Notes: generated by a model not told the origin, from the sequence alone. 64,000 bases of DNA from Ottelia alismoides (GCA_037367405.1 JAZKJV010002324.1:62001-126000); one strand, 5' to 3'; numbered from the stretch's first letter, positions 51,970 to 64,000 are shown. Translations and numbers: made by a program.

Positions 51970-52510
51970 GGCCGCACCGTCCAGCGGTACCACTCCGAGG
52001 ACAGGTTCCACGACCGGGAGCCGATGGAGCTGATCTGGAAGGGCTTTGGGCAGCTGCTTCGGATCGATGCGCAGACGCAGTTGCGCCGTGTAGTCCTGGC
52101 CGGGCTTGAGGTCGTCCCGCGAGGCGATCGCCTGGTTGCGGATGCGGGCCATCATCTGGATGGCATCCGGGAGGGTTTCCACGTTCTGCGTCAGGGAGCC
52201 GATGGTCAGCCGGTACTGCCGGTGAGCGCGTTGTAGTTGAGGCGGTAGCGCAGCTCGAAGGAAGCGATGGTGCGGTTCCAGAGGTTGAGCAGGTACCAGC
52301 GCTCGTAGATGAGTTCGAACTCGGCGACGAAGTGGAGGGAAAGACCCTTGACAGGGCTTCCTCCAGCGTGTCGCCGAGGTCGATCTGGAAGTTGGCATCC
52401 AGCACCGCGCTGTCCCCCGCGACCGTGACATCCGCGGAGCGCACGTGAATGGCCGGATCGGAGGCTCGGGCCGGCGCCGCGGTCAGCGCGATGAGCAGCG
52501 CCACGACCAT
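51966..52510 (-). pseudogene. DUF4390 protein gene broken by three frameshifts
   Basis: The expected protein of about 180 residues can be read only by changing frame three times. It begins with a signal peptide (MVVALLIALTAAPARA) and DANFQIDLGDTLEEAL in one frame; then a base is missing near 52348 and LSLHFVAEFELIYERWYLL reads in the next; a second base is missing near 52219 before QYRLTIGSLTQ; and one extra base near 52046 (AAAG for AAG) separates LRIDPKQLPK from the final SSEWYRWTVRP-stop. DUF4390 proteins are small exported proteins always found between rsmB and ntrY in betaproteobacteria; function unknown. Either a true pseudogene or local sequence errors. Confidence 0.85.
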
Positions 52511-52520
52511 CGCGGCGAGG

Positions 52521-53798
52521 TCAGCGATCCCGAGTCTTCTCCAGCAGGGCGTAGAAGAAACCATCGTGTGCGGGGTCCGGGAGCAGCTGCCCGTCGTGGC
52601 CGGGGAAGTCTTCGGGAAGGGATAGACGCCGCGCGCCGGGGACGAGTTCGAGCCATCGGTCCACGACGCCGGTGTTCTCCCCGCCGAACACCGAGCAGGT
52701 GACGTAGAGCAATTTACCACCCGGGGCGAGAAGCTGCCAAAGCGCACGGAGCAGGGCGGTCTGCTGCCGGGCGAAGCGGGCGACGTCCTCGGGGCGTCGC
52801 AGCCATTTGGCATCCGGATGCCGACGGACGATCCCCGAGCCCGAGCACGGCGCGTCCAGGAGGATGCGGTCGAAGGGCTGGCCGTCCCACCAGGCGGCGG
52901 GCACCGCGGCATCCGCTGCGATCACCCGGGCCGGCAGTCCGAGGCGCTGAAGCGTGTGGCGGACGGCCTCGAGACGCCCGCCATCCGCGTCGAGCGCCGT
53001 GAGATCGATGACCGCGGTTTCCAGCAGATGCCCGGTCTTGCCTCCGGGGGCCGCGCACGCGTCGAGCACGCGCTGGCCGTCGTGCAGGTCGAGCAGCGGC
53101 GCCGCCCACTGGGCGCCGGCGTCCTGGATCGAGAACAGTCCCTCCGCCTGCCCGGGAAGTTCGGCCACGGGCACCGGCCGGTCGAGGGTGAGGGCCCACG
53201 GCCCCGTCTGCTCTGCGGGCAGGCCGGCCTCGCGCAGCATCGCAAGGGCCGATTCGACCGACAGGCGACGGCGGTTGACCCTGAGAGTCATGGGCGGATG
53301 CATGAGCGAGGCTTCGAGAACCGCGGTTGCGGTGCGCTGGCCGTACTGCGCCTCGAGCGCGGCGATCCACCAGTCGGGGTGCGACCATCTCGCCGCGGGC
53401 AGGCGGTCCACTTCGCGGCACAGCGCTTCCTTCTCGCGGAGGAACCGGCGCAGCACCGCATTCACGAATCCGGCGGCGCGATCGTGGCGCAGCCGCCGGG
53501 CAGCGCGCACGGCGTGATCGACCACGGCGTAGGGCGCGGCTCGTTCCTGGATCAGCTGTTGGAGCGCCACGCACAGCAGCGCTTCGAGCCGCGGGTCGCT
53601 CAGCCCCCGGGCAGCCAGCAGCGCGACGAGCGCCCTAGTACGTCCGAGCCACCGCAGCGTACCAAGGCAAAGATCGCGCAGCAGCGCGGACTGGGAAGGC
53701 AGCGACCGGGCGTGTTCCCGCAAGCGCTCCTCGCGCAGACTGTGTCCCGCGAGCACGTCGGCGACGAGTTCGGCCGCAAGGGCCTGCGCCTGGTCCAT
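52521..53798 (-). CDS. rsmB: 16S rRNA cytosine-967 C5-methyltransferase
   Basis: A 425-residue RsmB (Sun). The N-terminal NusB-like RNA-binding domain (1-140) has FVNAVLRRFLR; the SAM-dependent domain has VLDACAAPGGKTGHLLE (SAM motif I), DAPCSGSGIVRRHPD (motif IV with the Cys of the resolving step) and VTCSVFGGENTGVVDRW (motif VI with the catalytic Cys). It methylates C967 of 16S rRNA. Downstream of fmt with only five bases between, upstream of the DUF4390 remnant. Confidence 0.93.
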   Translation of the reverse strand: MDQAQALAAELVADVLAGHSLREERLREHARSLPSQSALLRDLCLGTLRWLGRTRALVALLAARGLSDPRLEALLCVALQQLIQERAAPYAVVDHAVRAARRLRHDRAAGFVNAVLRRFLREKEALCREVDRLPAARWSHPDWWIAALEAQYGQRTATAVLEASLMHPPMTLRVNRRRLSVESALAMLREAGLPAEQTGPWALTLDRPVPVAELPGQAEGLFSIQDAGAQWAAPLLDLHDGQRVLDACAAPGGKTGHLLETAVIDLTALDADGGRLEAVRHTLQRLGLPARVIAADAAVPAAWWDGQPFDRILLDAPCSGSGIVRRHPDAKWLRRPEDVARFARQQTALLRALWQLLAPGGKLLYVTCSVFGGENTGVVDRWLELVPGARRLSLPEDFPGHDGQLLPDPAHDGFFYALLEKTRDR

Positions 53799-53803
53799 CC
53801 GGG

Positions 53804-54751
53804 TCAGGGGCCGGTCGCGGTGTCGAACCGTTCGCCGGGCCTGACCGGGAAGCCGGCCAGGAACTCCCGGGCGGGCAGGCGCTTGCCCCCGGGCCGCTGG
53901 AGTTCAGCGACACGAAGCACGGTGCCATCGCCGCAGGCCACGTCGACGCCGTCACGACCGGCCTCCAGGATGGTTCCCGGCAGCGATGCGTGCTCGGCCG
54001 CCTGCACACCAGCCTTGAAGAGCTTGACGGCCGTCTCGCGAATGCTGCCGAAGGCGCCCGGCACCGGATCGAACGTGCGGATCACCCGTTCGGCCTGGTT
54101 GGCCGGGGCGGTCCAGTCGATGGCGGCATCCGCCCGGGTGATCTTGGCCGCGTACGTGGCTTGACCGGGGTCCTGGGGTGTAGCCTGCAGAGGCCCCGCC
54201 TCCAGCCTGGCCAGCACGGCGACGATGGATTCCGCACCCAGACGCGTGAGGCGGTCCAGGAGTCCCGCGCCCGTCTCATCGGGCGCGATGGGGATCGCGC
54301 GGCGTTCCAGGACCGGTCCGGTATCCAGCCCGGCCTCCATCTGCATGATGCAGATGCCGGTCTCGGCGTCGCCGGCCAGCAGCGCCCGCTGGACGGGCGC
54401 AGCGCCGCGCCATCGGGGCAGCAGCGAGGCGTGGATGTTGAGACAGCCGAGGGGAAAGAGGTCCAGAACGCGCTGGGGCAGAATCAGTCCGTAGGCCGCG
54501 ACCACCATGGCCCCCGCGCCGGTGGCCGCGAGCCGCGAGACGGCCTCGTCGTCCTTGAGCGAGGGCGGCTGCAGGACCGCCAGTCCGTGGTCGATGGCCG
54601 TCTGCTTGACGTCACTGAAGACCGTCTTCATGCCGCGGCCTGCGGGGCGGTCCGGCTGGGTCAGCACCAGCGGGATGTCGTGGCCGGCCTGCACGAGCGC
54701 ATCCAGGGCGGCCGCCGCGAAGCGCGGCGTACCGGCAAAGACGAGCCTCAT
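53804..54751 (-). CDS. fmt: Methionyl-tRNA formyltransferase
   Basis: A 315-residue formyltransferase that formylates initiator Met-tRNA with 10-formyl-tetrahydrofolate. The catalytic core has FAGTPRFAAAALDAL at the N-terminus and the folate-site motif HASLLPRWRGAAPVQRALLAGD; the C-terminal OB-like tRNA-binding domain starts near residue 205. Typical length. It is read 15 bases after def, the conserved def-fmt-rsmB order of bacterial translation start genes. Confidence 0.95.
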   Translation of the reverse strand: MRLVFAGTPRFAAAALDALVQAGHDIPLVLTQPDRPAGRGMKTVFSDVKQTAIDHGLAVLQPPSLKDDEAVSRLAATGAGAMVVAAYGLILPQRVLDLFPLGCLNIHASLLPRWRGAAPVQRALLAGDAETGICIMQMEAGLDTGPVLERRAIPIAPDETGAGLLDRLTRLGAESIVAVLARLEAGPLQATPQDPGQATYAAKITRADAAIDWTAPANQAERVIRTFDPVPGAFGSIRETAVKLFKAGVQAAEHASLPGTILEAGRDGVDVACGDGTVLRVAELQRPGGKRLPAREFLAGFPVRPGERFDTATGP

Positions 54752-54766
54752 TGCACGGAGCCGGCG

Positions 54767-55270
54767 TCAGCCGGCACGACGCTGCTGCTTGCGGAGCTTG
54801 GCGACGATGCGGTTCTGCTTGAGGCGCGACAGGTATTCGACGAACACCCGGCCCTTGAGGTGATCCATCTCGTGCTGGATGCACAGGGCTTCGAGCCCCT
54901 CAGCCTCGAAGGTGTATTCGCGGCCCGCGGGGTCGAACGCGCGGCCGCGGACCCAGTCGAAGCGGGCCACCCGGTCGTAGATGCCGGGGACGGAGAGGCA
55001 GCCTTCCTCGAGCTCGGACTCCCCGCGACCGTCGAGGATCTCCGGGTTCACCAGCACACGCAGCTGATCACGGGTCTCGGAGGTGTCGGTGACGATGACC
55101 TGCCGGTGCACGTCCACCTGGGTGGCGGCCAACCCGATACCGGAGGCGGCATACATCGTTTCAGCCATGTCCCCAACGAGCCGTTGTAGCTCCTCATCGA
55201 AGCGATCGACCGGCGCGGCAACGCGGTGCAGCCTGGGATCCGGGTACTGAAGAATTGTCAGGATGGCCAT
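54767..55270 (-). CDS. def: Peptide deformylase
   Basis: A 167-residue iron/zinc enzyme that removes the N-formyl group from nascent proteins. All three motifs are present: [10 protein letters not shown] (motif 1), EEGCLSVPG with the metal-binding Cys (motif 2) and QHEMDHLKG with the two His ligands (motif 3). There is no Shine-Dalgarno sequence before the ATG, and the promoter places the transcript start only about five bases upstream. First gene of def-fmt-rsmB and divergent from the LysM gene. Confidence 0.95.
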   Translation of the reverse strand: MAILTILQYPDPRLHRVAAPVDRFDEELQRLVGDMAETMYAASGIGLAATQVDVHRQVIVTDTSETRDQLRVLVNPEILDGRGESELEEGCLSVPGIYDRVARFDWVRGRAFDPAGREYTFEAEGLEALCIQHEMDHLKGRVFVEYLSRLKQNRIVAKLRKQQRRAG

Positions 55271-55281
55271 AAATGCTTGCT

Positions 55282-55310
55282 AACTTAGAGAATTACGCTC
55301 AGAATCTCAA
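55282..55310 (-). promoter_or_regulatory. Sigma-70 type promoter of def
   Basis: On the minus strand TTGAGA (55305-55310) and TAAGTT (55282-55287) are 17 bases apart. The transcript would start near 55275, about five bases before the def start codon. The overlapping plus-strand pair TTACGC (55293-55298) and TATAGG (55317-55322), 18 apart, could serve the LysM gene. Confidence 0.5.
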
Positions 55311-55380
55311 CCGGATTATAGGTAAATCACGGAACTCGATGCCTGATCGCCGGAATTCGCGAACCCGCCTGGGGGCTGAG

Positions 55381-56544
55381 ATGCGCCATTCAATCATATC
55401 GACGCTCGCGGGGCTAACGCTAGTTGCGGGCCTCGTGGCGCCATTGCAAGCCGAAGAATCCCAGGGCCCGGAACTGGTCGACAATCCGCCGGAACGGCAC
55501 GTCGTGGTCAAGGGGGACACGCTCTGGGGGATCTCCAAGCGCTTCCTCAAGGATCCCTGGCGCTGGCCGGACATCTGGGGCCTCAACAAGGACCAGGTCC
55601 GCAATCCGCACCTGATCTACCCGGGCAATGTCATTCTCCTGGACCTGTCGGGCGCCTCACCGCGCCTGCGTCTGGAGGCCGACGGTCCGGGCGGACTGGC
55701 TGAAGCGGCCAACGGCACGTCGGTGGGCGGCGTCGTGAAGCTGAAGCCCAAGGTGCGCGCCCAGCAGCTCACCGCTGCCGCCATTCCGAGCATCCCCGCG
55801 TCGGTCATCGAGCCCTTCCTAAACCGGCCGCTGATCATTTCCACGGATCAGTTCGATAACGCACCCAGGGTCGTCGCCACGTCCGAGAGCCGGGTTCTGG
55901 CGGGCGTGGGAGACTCGGTCTACGTGAAGGGCATGCCGCCCAGGCCGTCGGCCATCTGGCAGCTGTACCGGCGAAGCAAGGTGCTGGTGGATCCCACCTC
56001 CGGCGAGGAACTGGGGTTCGAGGTCATCTACCTGGGTGACGCCCAGCTGCAGGCTTTCGCCGACGTCACGACGATGAACATCCTCCGTTCCTCGCGGGAG
56101 ATCGGCGTGGGCGACCGGCTCGTGGAGGCTCCGCCCTCCGAGGTGCTTGCCTATGCGCCGCGCTCGCCCGCGAGCACGACACAGGGCGTGATCATCTCCG
56201 CGCCCGACACGGCGATCACCGAGATCGGGCAGTACCGGGTGGTCGTCGTCAACCTGGGTGCCAGAAACGGCATGGAGCCGGGCCACGTGCTCGCCCTGCA
56301 TCGGGCCGGTCAGTTCGTGCGTCCGCGCCGTCTTCCGTCGAGCACCACGAACGAGGACAACCGGCGCAAGCTCAAGTCGCTGCACTCCGAATACAACGAC
56401 CAGCGCGAGTCCGAGACCGTGCTGACCCCGGAGGAACGCTACGGCACCGCCTTCGTGTTCCGCGTGTTCGAGAAGGTGTCCTACGCCCTCATCATGAACA
56501 CCACGCGGTCGGTGAACCTGGGCGACATCGTCCGCGCGCCCTGA
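55381..56544 (+). CDS. Exported LysM peptidoglycan-binding protein
   Basis: A 387-residue protein with a signal peptide (residues 1-24, Leu-Gln-Ala) and an N-terminal LysM domain (about 37-90: HVVVKGDTLWGISKRFLKDPWRWPDIWGLN) that binds peptidoglycan. The rest (about 120-387) is an unassigned beta-rich region containing VVVVNLGARNGMEPGHVLALHR. It is the protein usually encoded between def and dprA in betaproteobacteria. Start ATG at 55381 rather than an upstream ATG at 55273, because the signal peptide begins there. dprA follows after four bases. Confidence 0.88.
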   Translation: MRHSIISTLAGLTLVAGLVAPLQAEESQGPELVDNPPERHVVVKGDTLWGISKRFLKDPWRWPDIWGLNKDQVRNPHLIYPGNVILLDLSGASPRLRLEADGPGGLAEAANGTSVGGVVKLKPKVRAQQLTAAAIPSIPASVIEPFLNRPLIISTDQFDNAPRVVATSESRVLAGVGDSVYVKGMPPRPSAIWQLYRRSKVLVDPTSGEELGFEVIYLGDAQLQAFADVTTMNILRSSREIGVGDRLVEAPPSEVLAYAPRSPASTTQGVIISAPDTAITEIGQYRVVVVNLGARNGMEPGHVLALHRAGQFVRPRRLPSSTTNEDNRRKLKSLHSEYNDQRESETVLTPEERYGTAFVFRVFEKVSYALIMNTTRSVNLGDIVRAP

Positions 56545-56548
56545 ACGG

Positions 56549-57670
56549 GTGACCGACTCCGCGGATTCGCCGGACGGCTGGCTCGAGGACTGGCTGCGCC
56601 TCACGCTGATTCCCGGCGTCGGGCCCGTCACCCAGCGCCGTCTCCTGCGCGCCTACGGCTCCCCCGGGGCGGCCCTGCGGGCCCCCTGGTCGGCAGTCGC
56701 GGCCGATGTCCGCGGTTCGGCCGCCCGGGACGCCTGGACCCGCGGCGCAGACCCCGATGCCGTCACCGCCGCGCTGCGGTGGGTTGCCCAGCCCGGACAT
56801 GCCGTCGTCACCCTCTCCGACCCCGGTTATCCCCGGGCCCTGCTCGAAACGGCCGACCCGCCTTCGCTGCTCTACGTGGTCGGCCGGGTGGATCTCCTCG
56901 ATGCTCCGGGACTCGCCGTCGTCGGCAGCCGGAATGCCACCGTATCGGGGACCGAGACTGCCCGGTCGTTCGCGCACATGCTGAGTGAAGGCGGGCTCAC
57001 GATCGTCAGCGGCCTCGCGGCGGGGATCGACGCTGCGGCGCACGAAGGGGGCCTCCGGGGCCTCGGGCGTACCATCGCCGTCATCGGCACCGGCGCAGAC
57101 ATCGTGTATCCCGCGAGAAACCGGGACCTCGCCCACCGCATCGCAGAAGACGGGGCGATCGTGTCGGAGTTCCCCCTCGGCACGCGTCCTGCGACCAGCA
57201 ATTTCCCGCGTCGCAACCGGATCATCAGTGCACTGAGCCGAGGGGTGCTCGTCGTGGAGGCGGCCCTGCGCAGCGGCTCTCTGGTCACTGCGCGCTACGC
57301 CGGCGAGCAGGGCAGGGAGGTCTTCGCGATTCCCGGCTCGATTCACTCGCCGCTGTCGAAAGGGTGCCATGCGCTGATCAAGCAGGGTGCGAAGCTGGTG
57401 GAATCCGCGGCCGATGTGTTCGAGGAACTTCGCTGGACTCCCGCAACGGCCCACGGCGCGGGAATGCAGGCGGGGTCCGCGCCCGACGCGACGGAGCCCG
57501 TCGCCGAGGATGCTCTGCTGCATGCCCTCGGGTTCGATCCCTGCGAAGTGGAAGTCATCGCGACCCGCGCGGCGATGCCGGTCGAGGCAGTGACCGCGAA
57601 GCTGCTCGAACTGGAACTGCTCGGCGTCGTCGCGACTCTCCCCGGCGGACGCTATCAGCGGGTTCGCTGA
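56549..57670 (+). CDS. dprA: DNA-processing protein DprA
   Basis: A 373-residue DprA (Smf), which loads RecA on single-stranded DNA during transformation. The Rossmann-like core has LAVVGSRNATVSGTETAR, the VSGLAAGIDAAAHEG nucleotide-like site and NFPRRNRIISALSRGVLVVEAA. The C-terminal winged-helix DML1-like domain (about 310-370) is present. GTG start, four bases after the LysM gene, so the two are co-transcribed. The DUF494/smg gene that often follows dprA in this order is absent; a 260-base gap and the topB promoter come next. Confidence 0.93.
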   Translation: MTDSADSPDGWLEDWLRLTLIPGVGPVTQRRLLRAYGSPGAALRAPWSAVAADVRGSAARDAWTRGADPDAVTAALRWVAQPGHAVVTLSDPGYPRALLETADPPSLLYVVGRVDLLDAPGLAVVGSRNATVSGTETARSFAHMLSEGGLTIVSGLAAGIDAAAHEGGLRGLGRTIAVIGTGADIVYPARNRDLAHRIAEDGAIVSEFPLGTRPATSNFPRRNRIISALSRGVLVVEAALRSGSLVTARYAGEQGREVFAIPGSIHSPLSKGCHALIKQGAKLVESAADVFEELRWTPATAHGAGMQAGSAPDATEPVAEDALLHALGFDPCEVEVIATRAAMPVEAVTAKLLELELLGVVATLPGGRYQRVR

Positions 57671-57842
57671 ACCGACGCGATTCCGACGGGTCGATCACCG
57701 GTGCAGAGCCTCCAGGACGGCGCAGGACCGGGCATGCTGGTATGGTCCGGGGTTGACCAGGATGCGCACGACCGGTCGCCGGGGTGCCCGCACTGGACCA
57801 TGCGCGACGGTCCCCCTGACGACCCCACCCGGTCGTTTCGGA

Positions 57843-57894
57843 GCCGATGCCCCGGGGCATCGGCTTGCACTGCGCTTTTTCGCGCCCTTATCAT
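57843..57894 (+). promoter_or_regulatory. 22-base perfect palindrome next to a topB promoter
   Basis: Arms GCCGATGCCCC (57843-57853) and its complement (57854-57864) form a perfect 22-base palindrome. It abuts TTGCAC (-35, 57865-57870), 18 bases before TATCAT (-10, 57889-57894). It may be an operator or the dprA terminator. The transcript would start about 30 bases before the topB ATG. Confidence 0.5.
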
Positions 57895-57933
57895 TCGCGG
57901 CCCCTACGCCCGCCTGACCACGAGTTCCCACTG

Positions 57934-60636
57934 ATGCCAGCTACCAAGCGTGCAGCACCGAAGGCTGCACCGCGCAAGAACGCCACGACCCGCAGCCGCG
58001 CCGCGGCCTCCCCCGCCGAGGAGATGCCCGCGGGCAAGCGGCTCGTGATCGCGGAGAAGCCGTCCGTCGCCGCCGACATCGCGCGCGCCCTGGGCGGCTT
58101 CACCCGGCAGGGCGAATACTTCGAGAGCGACGAGTACGTCGTCTGCTCCGCCATCGGTCACCTGCTCGAGCTCGTCGCCCCCGAGGCGTACGACGTGAAG
58201 CGCGGCAAGTGGACATTCACCCACCTGCCCGTCATCCCGCCGCATTTCGACCTGCGTCCCATCGAGAAGACGGAGGACCGGCTCAAGCTGCTCACGCGCC
58301 TGATGAAGCGCAAGGACATCGTGGGCCTCGTCAACGCGTGCGACGCGGGACGCGAGGGCGAACTCATCTTCCGCTACATCGTGCAGCACGCAGGCACCGC
58401 CAAGCCCATCCAGCGGCTGTGGCTGCAGTCCATGACGCCTGCCGCGATCCGCGACGGCTTCGCCGGGCTGCGCAGCGACGAGTCGATGCTCCCGCTTGCG
58501 GATGCCGCCGCCTGCCGTAGCGAGTCCGACTGGCTGATCGGCATCAACGGCACACGTGCCATGACGGCCTTCAACTCGAAGGACGGCGGCTTCTACAAGA
58601 CGACCGTGGGCCGCGTCCAGACACCCACGCTGGCGGTCCTCGTGGAACGCGAGCAGCGGATCAAGCAGTTCCGCCCGCGTGACTACTGGGAAGTGCACGG
58701 CAACTTCGGCGCGAGCGGCGGCGAATACCTCGGCAAGTGGTTCGACGAGAAATTCGAGAAGACGCGCAAGGCCGACGACCCGGATCAGCGCCCCGACCGG
58801 TTGTGGGACGCCGCCCGTGCGGCCGAGATCGTCGCCCGCTGCCAGGGCAAGCCCGGGGTGGTCACCGAGGAATCCAAGCCGTCCACCCAGGCGCCGCCCC
58901 TGCTTTACGACCTCACCAGCCTGCAGCGCGAGGCGAACGGCCGCTTCGGCTTTTCCGCCAAGATGACGCTCGGCATCGCCCAGGCGCTTTACGAGAAGCA
59001 CAAGGTGCTCACGTACCCGAGAACCGACTCGCGTGCTCTGCCCGAGGACTACGCCGGTACCGTCCGCGCCACGCTCGAGATGTTCTCCGGTGGAGCCGGC
59101 GGCACCAAGTCCCGCGGCAGGGCCGCCGTGGATGCCGGAGGGCTCACGGGTGCCTATGCGCCGCTCGCCGCGAAGATCCTCGCGCAGGACTGGGTACGAC
59201 CCAACAAGCGCATCTTCAACAACGAGAAGATCTCGGACCACTTCGCCATCATCCCGACGCTCGACACGCCCAAGAGCCTGTCCGAGCCCGAGATGAAGCT
59301 CTACGACATGGTCGTGAAGCGGTTCCTCGCGGTGTTCTTCCCGTCGGCCGAGTACCAGATCACCACGCGCATCACGCGTGTGGCCGACGAGCCCTTCAAG
59401 ACCGAGGGCCGAGTGCTCGTGAATCCCGGGTGGCTGGAGGTCTACGGCAAGGAGGCGCAGGGCGACGACGACCTGCTCGCGCCTTGTCCGGAAGGCAAGG
59501 CGAAGACGCTGGAGGTGAAGTCGGTCGCCAATCAGACCAAGCCGCCCGCGCGGTTCAACGAAGCCACGCTGCTGTCTGCGATGGAAGGCGCAGGCAAGCT
59601 GGTGGAGGACGAGGAACTGCGGGCTGCGATGAGCGAGAAAGGTCTCGGCACGCCGGCGACCCGCGCGGCGATCATCGAAGGGCTGATCTTCGAGGAGTAC
59701 GTGCTGCGGGAAGGCCGCGAGCTCGTGCCGACCGCGAAGGCTTTCGATCTGCTCTATGCCCTCAACAAGTTCGGCATCGACGAACTCCGTTCTCCCGAGC
59801 TGACCGGCACGTGGGAGTACCAGCTCAAGCAGATGGAGCAGGGCAAGCTCGCGCGGTCCGAGTTCATGAAGCATATCGTCGAGACCACCGAGGACCTCGT
59901 CGATCGCATCAAGAAGGGCACCCTGTCGGACGAACCCATCTCGACCCTCTCGACGCCCTGCCCCAAGTGCGGCGGCAAGGTGATCGAGAACTACAAGAAG
60001 TTCGCTTGCACCGCCTGTGACTTCGCGCTCTGGAAGGTGGTGGCGGGCCGTCGCATGGAAGGCTCCGAGATCGAGACCCTGATCCGCGAGAAGAGCATCG
60101 GACCGATCCAGGGCTTCCGCAGCAAGATGGGGCGTCCGTTCGCCGCCATCCTGCGCATGAAGGAGGACGCCACGACGGAGTTCGATTTCGGGCAGTCAGG
60201 TTCGGACGACGCCGAACAGGAAGCCGTCGACTTCAGCGGCCAGGACTCCCTGGGTGCCTGCCCGAAGTGCGGCTCCGGCGTGTACGACCACGGCATGGCG
60301 TATGTGTGCGAACGGTCGGTGGGCGCGGGCCGCAGCTGCGACTTCCGTTCCGGAAAGATCATCCTGCAGCGGCAGATCGAGCCGGAGCAGATGCGCAAGC
60401 TGCTGGAGACCGGCAAGACCGACCTTCTTCATCGTTTCATTTCGAAGAAGGGCCGCCCCTTCTCCGCATTCCTGGTGCGCGGCAGCGACGGCAAGGTGGG
60501 TTTCGAATTCGCGCCGCGGGGCAAGGCGGCAGATTCGGGAACGAAGACCAAGGCCCGGACCAAGGCAGCAGCAGCAGCGGACGAAGCGGTGAAGCCGGCC
60601 ACCACACCGAAGCGTCGCAAGGCCTCGGGCGCCTGA
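57934..60636 (+). CDS. topB: DNA topoisomerase III, type IA
   Basis: A 900-residue type IA topoisomerase. Residues 1-30 are a basic Ala/Lys lead. The Toprim domain (about 35-175) has KRLVIAEKPSVAADIA and VNACDAGREGELIF with the DxD-type metal site; the catalytic tyrosine is in KVLTYPRTDSRAL (Tyr361). The C-terminal part has two Cys-rich zinc-ribbon-like units, around CPKCGGKVIENYKKFACTAC and CPKCGSGVYDHGMAYVC, and a Lys/Ala tail. It resolves single-strand crossings after recombination or replication. Longer than E. coli TopB (653) because of the C-terminal extensions seen in betaproteobacterial forms. Confidence 0.9.
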   Translation: MPATKRAAPKAAPRKNATTRSRAAASPAEEMPAGKRLVIAEKPSVAADIARALGGFTRQGEYFESDEYVVCSAIGHLLELVAPEAYDVKRGKWTFTHLPVIPPHFDLRPIEKTEDRLKLLTRLMKRKDIVGLVNACDAGREGELIFRYIVQHAGTAKPIQRLWLQSMTPAAIRDGFAGLRSDESMLPLADAAACRSESDWLIGINGTRAMTAFNSKDGGFYKTTVGRVQTPTLAVLVEREQRIKQFRPRDYWEVHGNFGASGGEYLGKWFDEKFEKTRKADDPDQRPDRLWDAARAAEIVARCQGKPGVVTEESKPSTQAPPLLYDLTSLQREANGRFGFSAKMTLGIAQALYEKHKVLTYPRTDSRALPEDYAGTVRATLEMFSGGAGGTKSRGRAAVDAGGLTGAYAPLAAKILAQDWVRPNKRIFNNEKISDHFAIIPTLDTPKSLSEPEMKLYDMVVKRFLAVFFPSAEYQITTRITRVADEPFKTEGRVLVNPGWLEVYGKEAQGDDDLLAPCPEGKAKTLEVKSVANQTKPPARFNEATLLSAMEGAGKLVEDEELRAAMSEKGLGTPATRAAIIEGLIFEEYVLREGRELVPTAKAFDLLYALNKFGIDELRSPELTGTWEYQLKQMEQGKLARSEFMKHIVETTEDLVDRIKKGTLSDEPISTLSTPCPKCGGKVIENYKKFACTACDFALWKVVAGRRMEGSEIETLIREKSIGPIQGFRSKMGRPFAAILRMKEDATTEFDFGQSGSDDAEQEAVDFSGQDSLGACPKCGSGVYDHGMAYVCERSVGAGRSCDFRSGKIILQRQIEPEQMRKLLETGKTDLLHRFISKKGRPFSAFLVRGSDGKVGFEFAPRGKAADSGTKTKARTKAAAAADEAVKPATTPKRRKASGA

Positions 60637-60658
60637 CCGGAACAGTCCCCGGAAAGAC

Positions 60659-60688
60659 AAAGAGCGCGGCCGACAGCCGCGCTCTTTT
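60659..60688. terminator. Bidirectional terminator between topB and gyrB
   Basis: A perfect 12-base stem (AAAGAGCGCGGC at 60659-60670, complement at 60676-60687) with a 5-base loop. The A-run on one side and T-run on the other make it work for both convergent genes. Confidence 0.85.
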
Positions 60689-60714
60689 CGTCTGGCGCGC
60701 CGAAACGCGCCTGG

Positions 60715-64000
<3,286 letters not shown>

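Noticed and set aside
49762..52431. One fused DUF4390-NtrY protein of 889 residues
   Set aside because: The apparent fusion comes from the frameshifts; the intended DUF4390 stop overlaps the NtrY ATG in another frame.

Overview
This is 64 kb of GC-rich chromosome whose gene content and gene order point to a betaproteobacterium: 6S RNA beside zapA, rsmB-DUF4390-ntrY-ntrX, fmt-def-LysM-dprA-topB, and a tkt/gap/pgk/pyk operon joined to purE-purK-purC-tsaC. The right end carries gyrB and the 3' part of dnaN on the minus strand, so the replication origin probably lies just past the right edge. I cannot name the species. A PEP-CTERM gene pair, a lipid A flippase, TRAP transport and periplasmic c-type cytochromes fit a free-living Gram-negative with a complex envelope.

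Layout. 1-11.8 kb is mostly housekeeping: a CbbR-like LysR regulator, uvrD, thrB, a LOG-family phosphoribohydrolase, polA, msbA, a ZapB-like gene and zapA, then 6S RNA. 12.0-31.1 kb is accessory: an orphan di-heme/tri-heme cytochrome c pair; a TRAP transporter with a DeoR regulator diverging from two FAD oxidoreductases and an FGGY kinase (a polyol or glycerol-phosphate type catabolic unit); an orphan SoxYZ-like carrier; an outer membrane barrel; a TIM-barrel isomerase; the glutathione-dependent formaldehyde genes; two tandem PEP-CTERM genes with duplicated gene remnants; and a toxin-antitoxin pair. 31.1-38.1 kb holds an EVE-domain gene, TauE/SafE and MFS permeases, D-amino acid dehydrogenase, an ABC binding protein and an SbtA/SbtB bicarbonate-transport operon that also encodes a Rieske protein. 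38.1-48.4 kb is one long minus-strand operon of central carbon and purine genes. 48.4-64 kb holds the NtrY/NtrX-like two-component pair, rsmB, fmt, def, LysM, dprA, topB, gyrB and dnaN.

Most notable observations. (1) The DUF4390 gene between rsmB and ntrY is broken by three separate single-base frameshifts. (2) The NtrX-like regulator keeps its receiver and Fis-type helix-turn-helix but has lost the Walker A lysine, the Walker B acidic pair and the GAFTGA loop. (3) The DeoR regulator sits between divergent promoters that each carry a GGTCGTCA-type operator, one centred on the start codon of an apparently leaderless gene. (4) Two PEP-CTERM paralogues share identical ends and leaders but differ in the middle. 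(5) SbtA/SbtB is joined to a small unknown protein and a Rieske ferredoxin. (6) About 19 kb of accessory DNA lies between 6S RNA and the EVE gene.

All functional assignments come from reading motifs and gene order; no database search was run. Site coordinates outside coding regions may be off by one or two bases.
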